Source of the DNA: CAZAMP01 sp964486455
Lineage (GTDB): Bacteria; Eisenbacteria; RBG-16-71-46; CAZAMP01
NCBI GenBank assembly: GCA_964486455.1
Contig: CAZAMP010000013.1
Span: 1 to 64,000 of the forward strand
Direction of reading: 5' to 3'
Length of the DNA: 64,000 nt
Shown here: positions 8,200-17,070 of the stretch, piece by piece
Layout of the letters: each line of letters starts with the position of its first letter
How positions within the stretch are numbered: position 1 is the stretch's first letter
The notes under the pieces: generated by a model
Databases searched by the model: none
Told to the model about the DNA's origin: nothing
The model's input: the letters and a program-made list of their open reading frames with translations, nothing else
Made by a program: the position numbers and the translations under genes

Positions 8200-8759
8200 G
8201 ACGCGCCTCCGGGAACACCGGGACCGCCGCAGCAACTGCCGCCAACCTTGGGCCCCGGACCGGCATCGGGTTTCGACGGGGCCGAGTACGATCTCGGGCT
8301 CGGGTTTCCACAACAGCATCCACCGAAGCGAGGTGGGACACCGGATGGTTTCCTGCCCGCACCGCCTTCATCGTCCTCCAACGGGTCCAGCGGGATTCGG
8401 ACCATCTCGGGTTCTTCCGAGAGACCGTAGAGCTGATTGGAGACGTAGCCCAGCCCCTCAAGCACTTTGTTTCCGCTGCCCCACCGCGCCTGCTGAAGCA
8501 TCAGGGCCGTGAACATCATGAACACCGAGAGAAAAAGCAGTTCACCCACGAGCAACAGATGCGAGGCGTGGTGCTGGAGCAACCCCTGCACGCCCTGGAC
8601 GATGCTCTCAAGCATGGCCGGCGTCACGTCGCTCTCAGCCGTGTCCAGAGCGATGTCCGGGTAGGAGAAGCCTACCGTCAGCAGGATGGCCCCTCCCAGG
8701 CAGACCAGCCCGATCAGCCAGGCGAGGAAGACGCCTACCGCGAAAAACCTCTGTTTCAT
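8196..8759 (-). CDS. Two-TM protein with Gly/Cys-rich cytoplasmic tail, candidate radical SAM substrate
   Basis: 187 aa from ATG 8759 (GGAGG just upstream). TM helices are at about 8-29 and 67-88. A basic N-terminus and two TMs predict both ends in the cytoplasm. After an acidic linker (LDPLEDDEGG) the last 45 residues are Gly/Pro/Ser-rich with two cysteine clusters: GGCCCGNP (Cys148-150) and GGSCCGGPG (Cys176-177). No other genes in the window have such a tail. The stop overlaps the GTG of a PqqD/radical SAM/SPASM gene, as expected for a precursor and its maturase. The family is not recognised. Alternatives: the cysteines may bind a metal or be lipidated. Confidence 0.75.
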   Translation of the reverse strand: MKQRFFAVGVFLAWLIGLVCLGGAILLTVGFSYPDIALDTAESDVTPAMLESIVQGVQGLLQHHASHLLLVGELLFLSVFMMFTALMLQQARWGSGNKVLEGLGYVSNQLYGLSEEPEMVRIPLDPLEDDEGGAGRKPSGVPPRFGGCCCGNPSPRSYSAPSKPDAGPGPKVGGSCCGGPGVPGGAS

Positions 8760-8799
8760 CCTTCCTCCCATCTGGTAGCGAGGCCCCGCTGAGCCACGC

Positions 8800-9999
8800 T
8801 CACCTCCTCCACTCGTCATAGATTTTGATCCGCGAGGAGACTTTCTTCAGATAGTCCCGCGTTTCCGCGTATGGCAGGTTGGACACGAGTCTGGCGAGGA
8901 GTTCTTTGGGTGTCCAACCATTGGCTCGGTCGACGGCCTTTGGGACGTTTGTGGAACCGCACAGCCCACGGCTCACGTTGCCCGGTCCCGTGTTGTACGC
9001 GGCGATCACGCAGTACTTCCTCGCGGACGGATCCGCAATTCGCCCGAAGTACCGATCTCCGAGAATGTGGAGGTATGCGCACCCCAGTTCGATGTTGTTT
9101 TCGGGCGAATACAGGTAGTTCGGCGACACGAGTTTGTCTTTCCCGTAGACGTATCGATACGCGTCCCGCGCACCCGACTTCGGCACGAGTTGCATGAGTC
9201 CGTACGCCGGCGCCGGTGATCGAGCTTTCGGATTGTAGTAGGACTCGGTGTGTATGACGGCGAGCACCAGCCTGGGATCAAGCCGGTACTTTCGCGCATA
9301 GCGGCGAACCAGCTTCAGAAACCGCTCGGCGCGTACCCGCAGGTGATTCGGCACGAGCTTCAGAACGACCGTGGCTTTCGTTCGCTTCGCCCCGTCCTTG
9401 GACCGAATTGAGACCCGCTCGGATCGGGATGCCCGGACGGTCTCCTCCGCGAACGCTTTCGCGTTCTTCTCGTTGACGTCCTCGCCGTTCTTCAGGCGGA
9501 GCTGTCCTTCCAGCACGGGCTTCTCACCGAGCGGCTGGGGTCTCTGGTCCGCCACGTCGTAGTCAAGGCTCTTGCCGCGGTTTGTCACGAGCTTCGTGAT
9601 CGCCGTTTCGAGCTCTCGATTGATCGCGCCGGGATCTTCCTGCGCCTGATCTTCCGGGACGAGAACCGAAATACTCACTTCTCCAGTCTCGAAATCAACC
9701 ACCGAACGGCCATTGAGATCAGACTCATACTCGACCCACAGCGTTTTGGTCGATCCGACCCAATCTCCCCACCGATCCTCGATCTCACTCTTGAACTCCA
9801 CGAACGCAACGCTGTCGGCCCTCAGGAACGCCTCGTACGCGTCCGTGACGCCCTGATCGAATGACGCTCGCCGTGCTCGCTCCTCTTCCTGCCAATCTTC
9901 GAATGATCCCTGTGCACGGACGCCACCATCCGCGAACGCAAGCCCGATGGCGCCGGCCATCACGACAAGGACGCCTCTTCGTGCCATCCCGGTTAACAT
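8800..9999 (-). CDS. MltC-like lytic murein transglycosylase
   Basis: 399 aa from ATG 9999, with AGGAGG 6 bases upstream. A signal peptide (about 1-30) has no lipobox Cys. Residues 60-215 match the DUF3393-type N-terminal domain of MltC (ALDYD-like strand SLDYDVADQ, then charged strands). The SLT lysozyme-like domain (about 225-385) has the catalytic Glu252 (VIHTESYYNPKA), then AYGLMQLVP and AAYNTGPGNV. The family cleaves the MurNAc-GlcNAc bond to give 1,6-anhydroMurNAc ends in the periplasm. The gene sits 20 bases after the caspase gene and 40 before the Cys-tail protein gene. Local opening of peptidoglycan for an envelope complex is a plausible role. Confidence 0.85.
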   Translation of the reverse strand: MLTGMARRGVLVVMAGAIGLAFADGGVRAQGSFEDWQEEERARRASFDQGVTDAYEAFLRADSVAFVEFKSEIEDRWGDWVGSTKTLWVEYESDLNGRSVVDFETGEVSISVLVPEDQAQEDPGAINRELETAITKLVTNRGKSLDYDVADQRPQPLGEKPVLEGQLRLKNGEDVNEKNAKAFAEETVRASRSERVSIRSKDGAKRTKATVVLKLVPNHLRVRAERFLKLVRRYARKYRLDPRLVLAVIHTESYYNPKARSPAPAYGLMQLVPKSGARDAYRYVYGKDKLVSPNYLYSPENNIELGCAYLHILGDRYFGRIADPSARKYCVIAAYNTGPGNVSRGLCGSTNVPKAVDRANGWTPKELLARLVSNLPYAETRDYLKKVSSRIKIYDEWRR

Positions 10000-10019
10000 G
10001 GATTCCTCCTGATTGCCGG

Positions 10020-13000
10020 CTATCGGTAACGTATCAATGTCTTCTCCCGATTACCCACGATGATAGGTCTCTGGGCACGCCCTTCGAGGCTATCCGCCAC
10101 CGTCACCACGCGGTCAGAGACATATCCGTCAAGCTCACCCAGGGTGAGACGGTGATCTCTGTTTCGATCAGCAGCCCCTTGCAGCCCTTTCAGAAAATAG
10201 TAGGTGAAGAGTCCGTGGCGCTTCGGGCCGTACCACGAGCTGATCTGTCTGCCACTCGAGCTTGTCATGCGAAGCGATCCGGGTCCCATGGTCGCCCCGA
10301 GCCGCTGTTCGACGGTCACCGGACTCCCCCGCTTCAACAACATGCCCTTCTCTCCTCCACCGGAGAAGCACGCATCGATCACGACGCTGACGGATTTTGC
10401 ATGGAGGGAGTTCAGCTTCTCGTACAGGAGATCCAGCGGATACCCGTTGCTCGCTATGCTCCGCATGTTGCAGTCGACGGGCAGTAGGTAGGCGTCCCAG
10501 ATCTCGTCGTCGTTCTCATCCTTCCGCTCGTCGTCACGCTCATCCTTCCGCGAGACGGGAGCACCATGACCACTGTAGTAGACGAAGACCTCCGACTCGC
10601 CCGGCTTGACCATCGAGCCGAGCCAACCGGAACCGGACTCCGTCACGGACCCGAACAGGGTATTGAGATTGCCCAGCGTGACGTCCGTCTCCAGGCGAAT
10701 CTGATCGTATCCCATGAGATCTTCGAGATAGGCGGCCACCGCGGCCGCATCGCGACGCGCGTACTCGACCGAATAGATGTCCCGATCGTCATAGTCACGA
10801 TTTCCAATGACGACGGCCACGCGGTGGCCCCGGTCGACCTTGCCTGTCGGGATTCTCACGTCCACGTCCGACCGATTGCGGAAGTCGATGAACTCCTGAA
10901 CCGCCGCAACGACCTCGTACGTGATCCACACGCTCTTGTGCGACCAGCCGTCGTGCTCGTCCTGGACCGACAGCTTGATTTCATTTTCACCGGGCCGGAG
11001 GCCTGTCACGCTGAACGGAACGATGACGAGGCGTTTGGAGGTCGTCCTCGCCAGCAGAGGCTTCACGTAGTCCCCGTGGCGAAGCTCGGCGCGAACGTTC
11101 TTCACACCCGAGGGGTGACTGGCAGACACCACCAACCCACTCAAGCTGCTTTCGTATACCGTGCCGCTCTCGGGAATCCCCTCGATCGCGATCTCAGCGT
11201 CCCTGGATCCGGGCGATGGTCCTCCGCCCGGGCCGGCGCCCGAGTGAACGCCGGGCGTCGGCGTCGCGGGCAGCGGAAGCGGAACCCGCTCGAGGACTTC
11301 CGGCCCCTCAGGTTCGTGCAGCTCGACGACCTGCATCGTATCGACCGAAGCGAAATCCGCCTGGGTGACCGAGAAACTCAGCCGCATGTCTCCATCGCGT
11401 AGATCCCGGGGAAGCCCGAAGTCGAACCGTTCTCTCTTCGAGGACCCTCCGGCAACCACTCGGCCGATGAAGACCTCCTGGCGTCGCAGCACCGTGAGCG
11501 GGGATAGATCGAACGAGAGCATGACTTGCTCGGCATCCAGATCGCCTTCATTTTGAACTTCGATATGGGACACGCGGACGTGTTCTCCTTTTCGAACGAT
11601 GGCGTCATCACCTCCCGTCACGCTCCATCCGAGCTTGAGAACCGGGCGACGAATCTCCACCGGCATCACGCTTCCCGTGCGGGCGCCGGCATAGTCAGAT
11701 TGAGAGATCTCCGCAACGAGTGAGATGTCACCCTCCTGATAGGATCTCGGGAGATCGATCTCACACTTCATAATGGTTCCCACGTCCCCGGGCGCAACGT
11801 TTCCGACGAAGAGCTCGTTCGGTGTGATCGTCGCCTCGGGGGTGTCACTGAGCACCCGGATCGATACGTCTTCCGCTGCGAGCCGACCGGCGTTGCGTGG
11901 CGTGATCGTGAACGGCGTCCGCCCGCCGTTTCGTGCCGCCCCGGCGAAATCGAATTCGCACACCATCGCCGGAGCTACCAGATCCAGCGGCGGCGTGTAG
12001 CGTTCCTCGTGGAACGCGACGCCCGGACGACGGTCGGACACGGAAAACGTGCACGGGACCGTGCTCCCGGCAAAGTCACGAGGAATGTGGAAGACGAGAT
12101 CCCCTTCGACCGTCACCCCGGTGGCGATCTCGCCCAGGGCCGCCTCCCTCTGGCGAACCCGCACACCATCGGCCGCGACATCGAAAGAGAGCTTCACGCC
12201 GGTCGCCGGCCCTTCGCCCACATTCTTGACGAACACCCGCAGCTCGATCGTCTCGCCGTTCTGGATTTGCCCGTCGTCGTTCCCCTGCGCCCGCCCCCCT
12301 CCGTCATTGAGGACGACCTGGGCGATCTCGAACGCAGGCTTGTGAAGTCGAAAGACCTGATACTGATAGACCTTCGGCTCGGCGTCGTATCCCCTCTTCT
12401 CGTCCAGCGTGAAGGTGAACTGAGCGGCACCGTCGTTCACATCGGGATCGACCCTTACCGGCACACGCTGAGACATCTGTTCTCCCGGTGGAATGTGGCC
12501 GATCGATAGCCGAGGGGAGAACGTGATCCCGGTGGTGTTGACAGCGATACCCAGCTGCGTGGCGTATCCGGTACCCGGACCGGCGTTTCGAATGACGACA
12601 TCGAAGTAGCCCTCGGTCTCCGCGCCGTCGAGTGCATTGTTCGGGATGAACGCGTTCTCATCGTTGAACGTCGCCTCCAGCTCGAACGCACACGCAAGAT
12701 CTCTGATCTCCACGATCGCCTCGACGGTGCCGAAGTTGATTCCCCAACTCCGGCGATTTTCTTCCGCGAACACGAGCAACTCGGCCGCGGGATCGAACGA
12801 CACGGCGACGATCCGGGAGGCCTTCACCTGCGGGAAGCCGGCTACGATGTTTCCGGCGACGATGTCATACGCGTTTACCCGATAGTCGCTTCCGGCGGTG
12901 ACGAGGTGTCGGCCGTCGTAGGAGAGATCGATGCCGTTGACGGATTTGCCCTCGTGGAACTCGTGACTCTCTCGCCGCCCTCCGTCGGCGGCGTCGCAGA

Positions 13001-14084
13001 CAAGAACCTTCCCATCGCGACCGGACGAATAGAACGATCGTCCGTCCCGAGTGAAGGCGAGCCCCGTGACCCTCCCTTTGTGGAGCTTCTTCTTCCAGAC
13101 GGCATCCCAGTCCTCACAATCCCATTGAACCACCTGACCGTCGGCGGCACCGGACAGCAGTAGACCGCCATCGCCCCGATAGGCCAGCGTCCCGATCCCT
13201 TTGGACCCCACCCGTGCAACGTGCTTCCGCTTCCGTAACGGAAGCTCATAGATCGCGATCTCACCGTTCGAGAGACCGACCGCCATCTCCCGGCCGTCGT
13301 GCCGTAGCGCGACGGAGAACACCTTGGCGCCTTCCTCCGCCTCGATGCGGGCGGATCGTCCAGTTCTCACGTCCCAGCTTCTGACGGTACCGTCCCAACT
13401 CCCCGAATAGAGTGTGTCGGTGCCGGGAAGCGACGCGAGGCAGGTCACGTTGTCCTGATGTCCTTTCAAGAGCCGACCGGTACCACGTCCGAGCGCGATG
13501 ATGTGGACGTTACTGCCGTCTGTGCACGCCACCGTCGACCCATCGATCGTGCGGACTGCGAGCGGCCGGTCTCTCGTTTCGAAGGGCCATCGCTCGAGGG
13601 GCGCCGTTCCTTGCGCCCCCGGATTCGGCACCTGCTCCGGCGCGTGAGCCGGCTTGCTTGCGGCACGATTCAGAACGATGGTCTTGTCGAACTTGACCTT
13701 CCCTGTCGCCGCACGCGTGCAGCCCTTTCGACCGGCCGATCCACACGCATCTTCCCAGAGGACGGACTCGTTCTTCCTAAGCTGAAACCCGAACGTCCAC
13801 CCACCCCTTCGATTGGTGAGCCTGAAGCGAATCCTGTTTTCGCCCGTGTGCAGCAGGTTCGTGATCTCTTTCCACTTGGAATCGTCCCGGTAACCGACAT
13901 TGGCCACCTTGTCACCGTTGACAAAGCACTCGCCGAGATCGTCGACGTTGTGGACGCGCACATATATCCGGTCCTTTTCCGACAGCGCGAAGGTTTCGCC
14001 CCACGATTCGGCCGGGAACGCAACCAGACCGGCCACACAGACGGCGAGAAGAACGCCCGCGCCATGGTGCTTCGGCGCATTCAT
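10020..14084 (-). CDS. Large secreted WD40 / CARDB-like / caspase multidomain protein
   Basis: 1354 aa from ATG 14084. A signal peptide (about 1-30, ending PAESWG) leads into a beta-sandwich domain (31-140; YVRVHNVDDLGECFVNG) and a WD40-type propeller (about 175-450; YSGSWDGTVRSWDVRTG and at least five related blades). Several CARDB-like modules follow (about 465-990), each with an 'N.G.G.A' motif (VVIRNAGPGTG, VFVKNVGEGPATG, IEVQNEGDLDAEQ), then one adhesin-like beta domain. The C-terminal caspase domain (about 1083-1354) has His1173 (YYSGHGA) and Cys1239 (VIDACFSG). An EF-hand loop (DRNRDHRLTLGE) follows. This points to a periplasmic or surface protease with built-in protein-interaction and perhaps calcium control. 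A Lys/Asp/Glu-rich insert (KDERDDERKDENDDE) follows the His and may be an activation loop. Confidence 0.85.
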   Translation of the reverse strand: MNAPKHHGAGVLLAVCVAGLVAFPAESWGETFALSEKDRIYVRVHNVDDLGECFVNGDKVANVGYRDDSKWKEITNLLHTGENRIRFRLTNRRGGWTFGFQLRKNESVLWEDACGSAGRKGCTRAATGKVKFDKTIVLNRAASKPAHAPEQVPNPGAQGTAPLERWPFETRDRPLAVRTIDGSTVACTDGSNVHIIALGRGTGRLLKGHQDNVTCLASLPGTDTLYSGSWDGTVRSWDVRTGRSARIEAEEGAKVFSVALRHDGREMAVGLSNGEIAIYELPLRKRKHVARVGSKGIGTLAYRGDGGLLLSGAADGQVVQWDCEDWDAVWKKKLHKGRVTGLAFTRDGRSFYSSGRDGKVLVCDAADGGRRESHEFHEGKSVNGIDLSYDGRHLVTAGSDYRVNAYDIVAGNIVAGFPQVKASRIVAVSFDPAAELLVFAEENRRSWGINFGTVEAIVEIRDLACAFELEATFNDENAFIPNNALDGAETEGYFDVVIRNAGPGTGYATQLGIAVNTTGITFSPRLSIGHIPPGEQMSQRVPVRVDPDVNDGAAQFTFTLDEKRGYDAEPKVYQYQVFRLHKPAFEIAQVVLNDGGGRAQGNDDGQIQNGETIELRVFVKNVGEGPATGVKLSFDVAADGVRVRQREAALGEIATGVTVEGDLVFHIPRDFAGSTVPCTFSVSDRRPGVAFHEERYTPPLDLVAPAMVCEFDFAGAARNGGRTPFTITPRNAGRLAAEDVSIRVLSDTPEATITPNELFVGNVAPGDVGTIMKCEIDLPRSYQEGDISLVAEISQSDYAGARTGSVMPVEIRRPVLKLGWSVTGGDDAIVRKGEHVRVSHIEVQNEGDLDAEQVMLSFDLSPLTVLRRQEVFIGRVVAGGSSKRERFDFGLPRDLRDGDMRLSFSVTQADFASVDTMQVVELHEPEGPEVLERVPLPLPATPTPGVHSGAGPGGGPSPGSRDAEIAIEGIPESGTVYESSLSGLVVSASHPSGVKNVRAELRHGDYVKPLLARTTSKRLVIVPFSVTGLRPGENEIKLSVQDEHDGWSHKSVWITYEVVAAVQEFIDFRNRSDVDVRIPTGKVDRGHRVAVVIGNRDYDDRDIYSVEYARRDAAAVAAYLEDLMGYDQIRLETDVTLGNLNTLFGSVTESGSGWLGSMVKPGESEVFVYYSGHGAPVSRKDERDDERKDENDDEIWDAYLLPVDCNMRSIASNGYPLDLLYEKLNSLHAKSVSVVIDACFSGGGEKGMLLKRGSPVTVEQRLGATMGPGSLRMTSSSGRQISSWYGPKRHGLFTYYFLKGLQGAADRNRDHRLTLGELDGYVSDRVVTVADSLEGRAQRPIIVGNREKTLIRYR

Positions 14085-14127
14085 ATCGATATCCCTCACG
14101 CGAAGAACCCCCGTAGTTCCTGCAGAT

Positions 14128-15414
14128 CTAGAGACCTTCGACCCAGAACGAGAGGCCAATCTCGATCCGTCTCCCACCCATTCGCTGGAAATCGAATTCC
14201 AGCCAGTCCTCATTCACGCGGTAGCCCCCTTTCTCTTCGGTGGGCTCCTTCGTGTCGGTCAAGCCCCTGAACTTGTGGTACCTCGTGTATCCGATCCCGC
14301 CGAACAAGCTTGTCGTACGGCCGATGAAGAGATGTCCTCGGGCGGACACGGAGTAGTCGCCGTACCACATCCCGACCCAGTTCTCCGCTCGACCCGAGTC
14401 CCTTTCGATCTTGTCGTCGTAGTCTCCGGGAGGCCGCCGCCAGCTCAGCGAGCTTCCGATCCCGATCCCACCACCGCCACCCAGCTCCAGAAGGATTCTC
14501 TCGGGCACGAGCTCCAGAATGAGGCCCAGATCGACGTGCAGAATCTCCCAGACCTTGACGGCTGAGAAATCGAGCAGCCCCGTCGACAGGCTCCAGGCGA
14601 AAAGCTGCCCGACCCCACCGCTCGTCTCGGTCTTGTCCACCATGCTGAAGACGAAGTGGTAGCTTCGTCCTTCGGTGAAACGCTTGGGCTCATCCATGGA
14701 ATCCAGAAAAAGCGGATTCGAGGTTTCGATCTTTACCGGGAACGTCGCGTAAACAAGCTGCAGGTTTCCCTTGAGCCAGGCCCGCTCCCGAACGACATCG
14801 CCTTCCTGGAACTTTCCCTCGCCCCAGACGACGCGCGCCTCACACTCCTTCTCCCGCACGGTCTCGACGCTGAGGATGGCCAATCGCTCTTCGTCTTCGG
14901 AGAGAACGACCAGGCGACGCCCCGGTGTAAGTCCCACGTTTTTCCCCATGTCGATGACTACTCGCTCCCCTTCGACGAGAAGCACTCGGGACATCATGGG
15001 ATACGCGGTGCGTATCTTGGAAAGGATGTCCGCGAAACTCTCTGTGATCAGGAATCTGAACCAGACGTCCCTCTTATTCGCGTTGTGACTCTCCGAAACC
15101 TCGAATCGCAGATCTCGGAAACTCCCAGTCAATATGCACGTGTGCTCAAACGGGTTCTCTTTGCTCTTTCTTCCCCTAACCGTGTAAGAGCAGTGCAGGC
15201 GCAGAACGTGGTCGCCCTTCGACTCCGAGACCTCGTACCAGGCCGTCAGCGTGTCCGTCACGACTTCCCGAACGGCATCGATGTGATTCCCCGTCACCTG
15301 CAGGTGAACGATCTCCCGCTCGGCCCTGTCCGGAGTCAATTGAGCATGGGCCATCGGGCCGCCTGCAGCCGCCGCGATCATCACCATCAAGAAGGCCCGG
15401 AGTGTCTTTCTCAC
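14128..15414 (-). CDS. Secreted FlgT-like / beta-barrel-like protein, paralogue A
   Basis: 428 aa. GTG 15414 is chosen over an upstream ATG (15444) because AAGGAGAG sits 8 bases before the GTG and the signal peptide then begins at once (VRKTLRAFLMVMIAAAAGG..AHAQ). The N-terminal third (IVHLQVTGNHIDAVREVVTDTL) aligns along its length with the next gene. The middle has VVIDMGKNVGLTPGRRLVVLSEDEERL...FQEGDVV, which resembles the FlgT C-terminal/SH3-like fold. The last 170 residues alternate aromatic and Gly-rich strands (LFIGRTTSLFGGIGYTRYH) and end in GLSFWVEGL, like an outer-membrane barrel. It has no lipobox. Function is unknown; it may form an outer-membrane platform for the caspase gene just downstream. 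Confidence 0.65.
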   Translation of the reverse strand: MRKTLRAFLMVMIAAAAGGPMAHAQLTPDRAEREIVHLQVTGNHIDAVREVVTDTLTAWYEVSESKGDHVLRLHCSYTVRGRKSKENPFEHTCILTGSFRDLRFEVSESHNANKRDVWFRFLITESFADILSKIRTAYPMMSRVLLVEGERVVIDMGKNVGLTPGRRLVVLSEDEERLAILSVETVREKECEARVVWGEGKFQEGDVVRERAWLKGNLQLVYATFPVKIETSNPLFLDSMDEPKRFTEGRSYHFVFSMVDKTETSGGVGQLFAWSLSTGLLDFSAVKVWEILHVDLGLILELVPERILLELGGGGGIGIGSSLSWRRPPGDYDDKIERDSGRAENWVGMWYGDYSVSARGHLFIGRTTSLFGGIGYTRYHKFRGLTDTKEPTEEKGGYRVNEDWLEFDFQRMGGRRIEIGLSFWVEGL

Positions 15415-15459
15415 GCGTGACTCTCCTTTCGACCGCGCGTGCATGAGATGCCGCGCGGT

Positions 15460-16674
15460 TCACCACCAAACGCCCGTGCCGATGCCCAGCGTGGGGCCAC
15501 CGAGACTCTTGAAATCCAGAGACGTCTGCAGCTGACCGCCGCTCGAGTTCCAGTAGTTTCTGTATCCTGCTTCGAGCACGATGCTGAACGTGTGACGAAG
15601 GAAGTAGTGGAGCCTGCCGGAAATCCCGGTGGATCCGAACGAGTATCCCGAAGCGTTGCCACCGCTTTCGGTGACGAGCCCGAGCACACCCCCGAGACCG
15701 AACACGATCTCCGCCTTCGCCTTTTCCGGAACCAGGTCTTTCACGATGAGGAATTCGAGGTTCAAGGCTTCCCAGCCCGCCACACCCCCGAGATCCACGT
15801 ACCCCGTCGACGCGCTGAAATCCAGGCAATCCGGGAAATTCGGATACACGCCCTGCAGATCGGGGTCGATAGCGATACGTATGCTCATACCAGACGAGTA
15901 GTTATTTTCGACGATCCGCTCCTCCGGTCCGGTCCACTGATCACCGATGAACTCCCCGTTCGCCATTCGATCGACATCAACCGGAAATCGGCTGAAGAGA
16001 ATTCGCACACTCTTGGTGAGCGGAATGCTCTCCCGAACGAGATCTCCCTCTTGAAACCGATCCCGGCCCCAGATCACCTTTGTGACAGATTCTCTCGGTC
16101 GCACTTCCTCGACGCGAAGGAGGGCCATTCGTTCACCGCTTTCCGAGAGGACGACCAGCCGTCGGCCCCTCTGGAGTCCCACGGACTCACCCATGTCCAC
16201 GATGGCGTCGCCACCTTCGAGATAGGTCACGCGGGAGGAGAACGGATACTCGCGTCTGACCTTTCGCATGACCTGGCGAAACGTCTTTGCCACCACAGCG
16301 GGAATCGGTGCCTGGTTGGTGCTCTCGGTGCTCGTCTGATACCCGTTGACCTCGATGTCCCGGAACGTGCCCACCAGCGAGCATGCATGGTGCCAGGGTT
16401 TGCTGCAGTTCTTGCATCTGGTGACTCTGTACCCGGACGCCAACGTCATGGAGAAGTCGCCCCCCTCGGGCGAGACATCGTATGACTGAGCCAAAACCTC
16501 GGTCACGATATCATACACGGCCTGTGCATGTTGGCCGGTGACGACCAGATGGACCTTCTGGCGTGTGGCCCGCTCCACCTCGGTCTGCGCGAGGGCGGCG
16601 CCCACGCCGGTCACCAGTGTGATCACCACGGCCGCATGGGCCACAAGCCGGAAGGGACGAACAAGACGTGTCAT
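15460..16674 (-). CDS. Secreted FlgT-like / beta-barrel-like protein, paralogue B
   Basis: 404 aa from ATG 16674 (GAGAGGTGA about 9 bases upstream). The signal peptide runs to about residue 30 (TGVGAALAQ). It is a tandem paralogue of the following gene: HLVVTGQHAQAVYDIVTEVL and IVDMGESVGLQRGRRLVVLSESGERM...FQEGDLV match almost block for block. The barrel-like C-terminus ends GLGIGTGVWW. It differs in having four cysteines and a His pair near 88-105 (CKNCSKPWHHAC), which could bind metal or form disulfides; paralogue A keeps only two of the cysteines. It is the first confidently called gene of the operon that runs to 1729. The role is inferred from context only. Confidence 0.65.
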   Translation of the reverse strand: MTRLVRPFRLVAHAAVVITLVTGVGAALAQTEVERATRQKVHLVVTGQHAQAVYDIVTEVLAQSYDVSPEGGDFSMTLASGYRVTRCKNCSKPWHHACSLVGTFRDIEVNGYQTSTESTNQAPIPAVVAKTFRQVMRKVRREYPFSSRVTYLEGGDAIVDMGESVGLQRGRRLVVLSESGERMALLRVEEVRPRESVTKVIWGRDRFQEGDLVRESIPLTKSVRILFSRFPVDVDRMANGEFIGDQWTGPEERIVENNYSSGMSIRIAIDPDLQGVYPNFPDCLDFSASTGYVDLGGVAGWEALNLEFLIVKDLVPEKAKAEIVFGLGGVLGLVTESGGNASGYSFGSTGISGRLHYFLRHTFSIVLEAGYRNYWNSSGGQLQTSLDFKSLGGPTLGIGTGVWW

Positions 16675-16680
16675 GGCATA

Positions 16681-16962
16681 TCACCTCTCATTCAGGTGAT
16701 GAATCTCGAAACGCAACGCTAAAAGACTGGTTGTGCCCTCAGCGTGCGCGTCCAGAGCCGCAATAGCGGTTTCGATTGGCGACTGCCTGATGAAGCGGGT
16801 CGGAAGCGTGGAGTCGGAAGCCCTGTGGACGATGATCCGCGTCACGCTGCCGCGCGCTGCGATGGAGAGTGCCGGGGTCCACCCAGCCACCTCACACTTG
16901 AAATGCACCCCGCACATATCGCAACTCTCGCTTTGGTGAGTCTGCGATCTACCCAGTAGCAT
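16681..16962 (-). CDS. Possible small gene in the 396-base gap upstream of the operon
   Basis: 93 codons that end 6 bases before the ATG at 16674, so the stop TGA forms part of that gene's ribosome site. The product has CDMCGVHFKC near residue 14-23, then a strand-rich stretch (GSVTRIIVHRASDSTLPTRF). Codon third positions are GC-rich in the middle, as in the neighbours, but there is no clear ribosome site at the start and no recognised family. It may equally be non-coding leader DNA holding the operon promoter. Nothing else is evident between 16675 and 17070. Confidence 0.3.
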   Translation of the reverse strand: MLLGRSQTHQSESCDMCGVHFKCEVAGWTPALSIAARGSVTRIIVHRASDSTLPTRFIRQSPIETAIAALDAHAEGTTSLLALRFEIHHLNER

Positions 16963-17070
16963 TCGACGTCGACGGTGATTCTAAATGACGTTCATATCGC
17001 CCGCAAGTTCTTCTCATAGAACAGGAAACAGCGCTTCGACGGATGGGGAGCGAGATGCACCGGCGACCGT

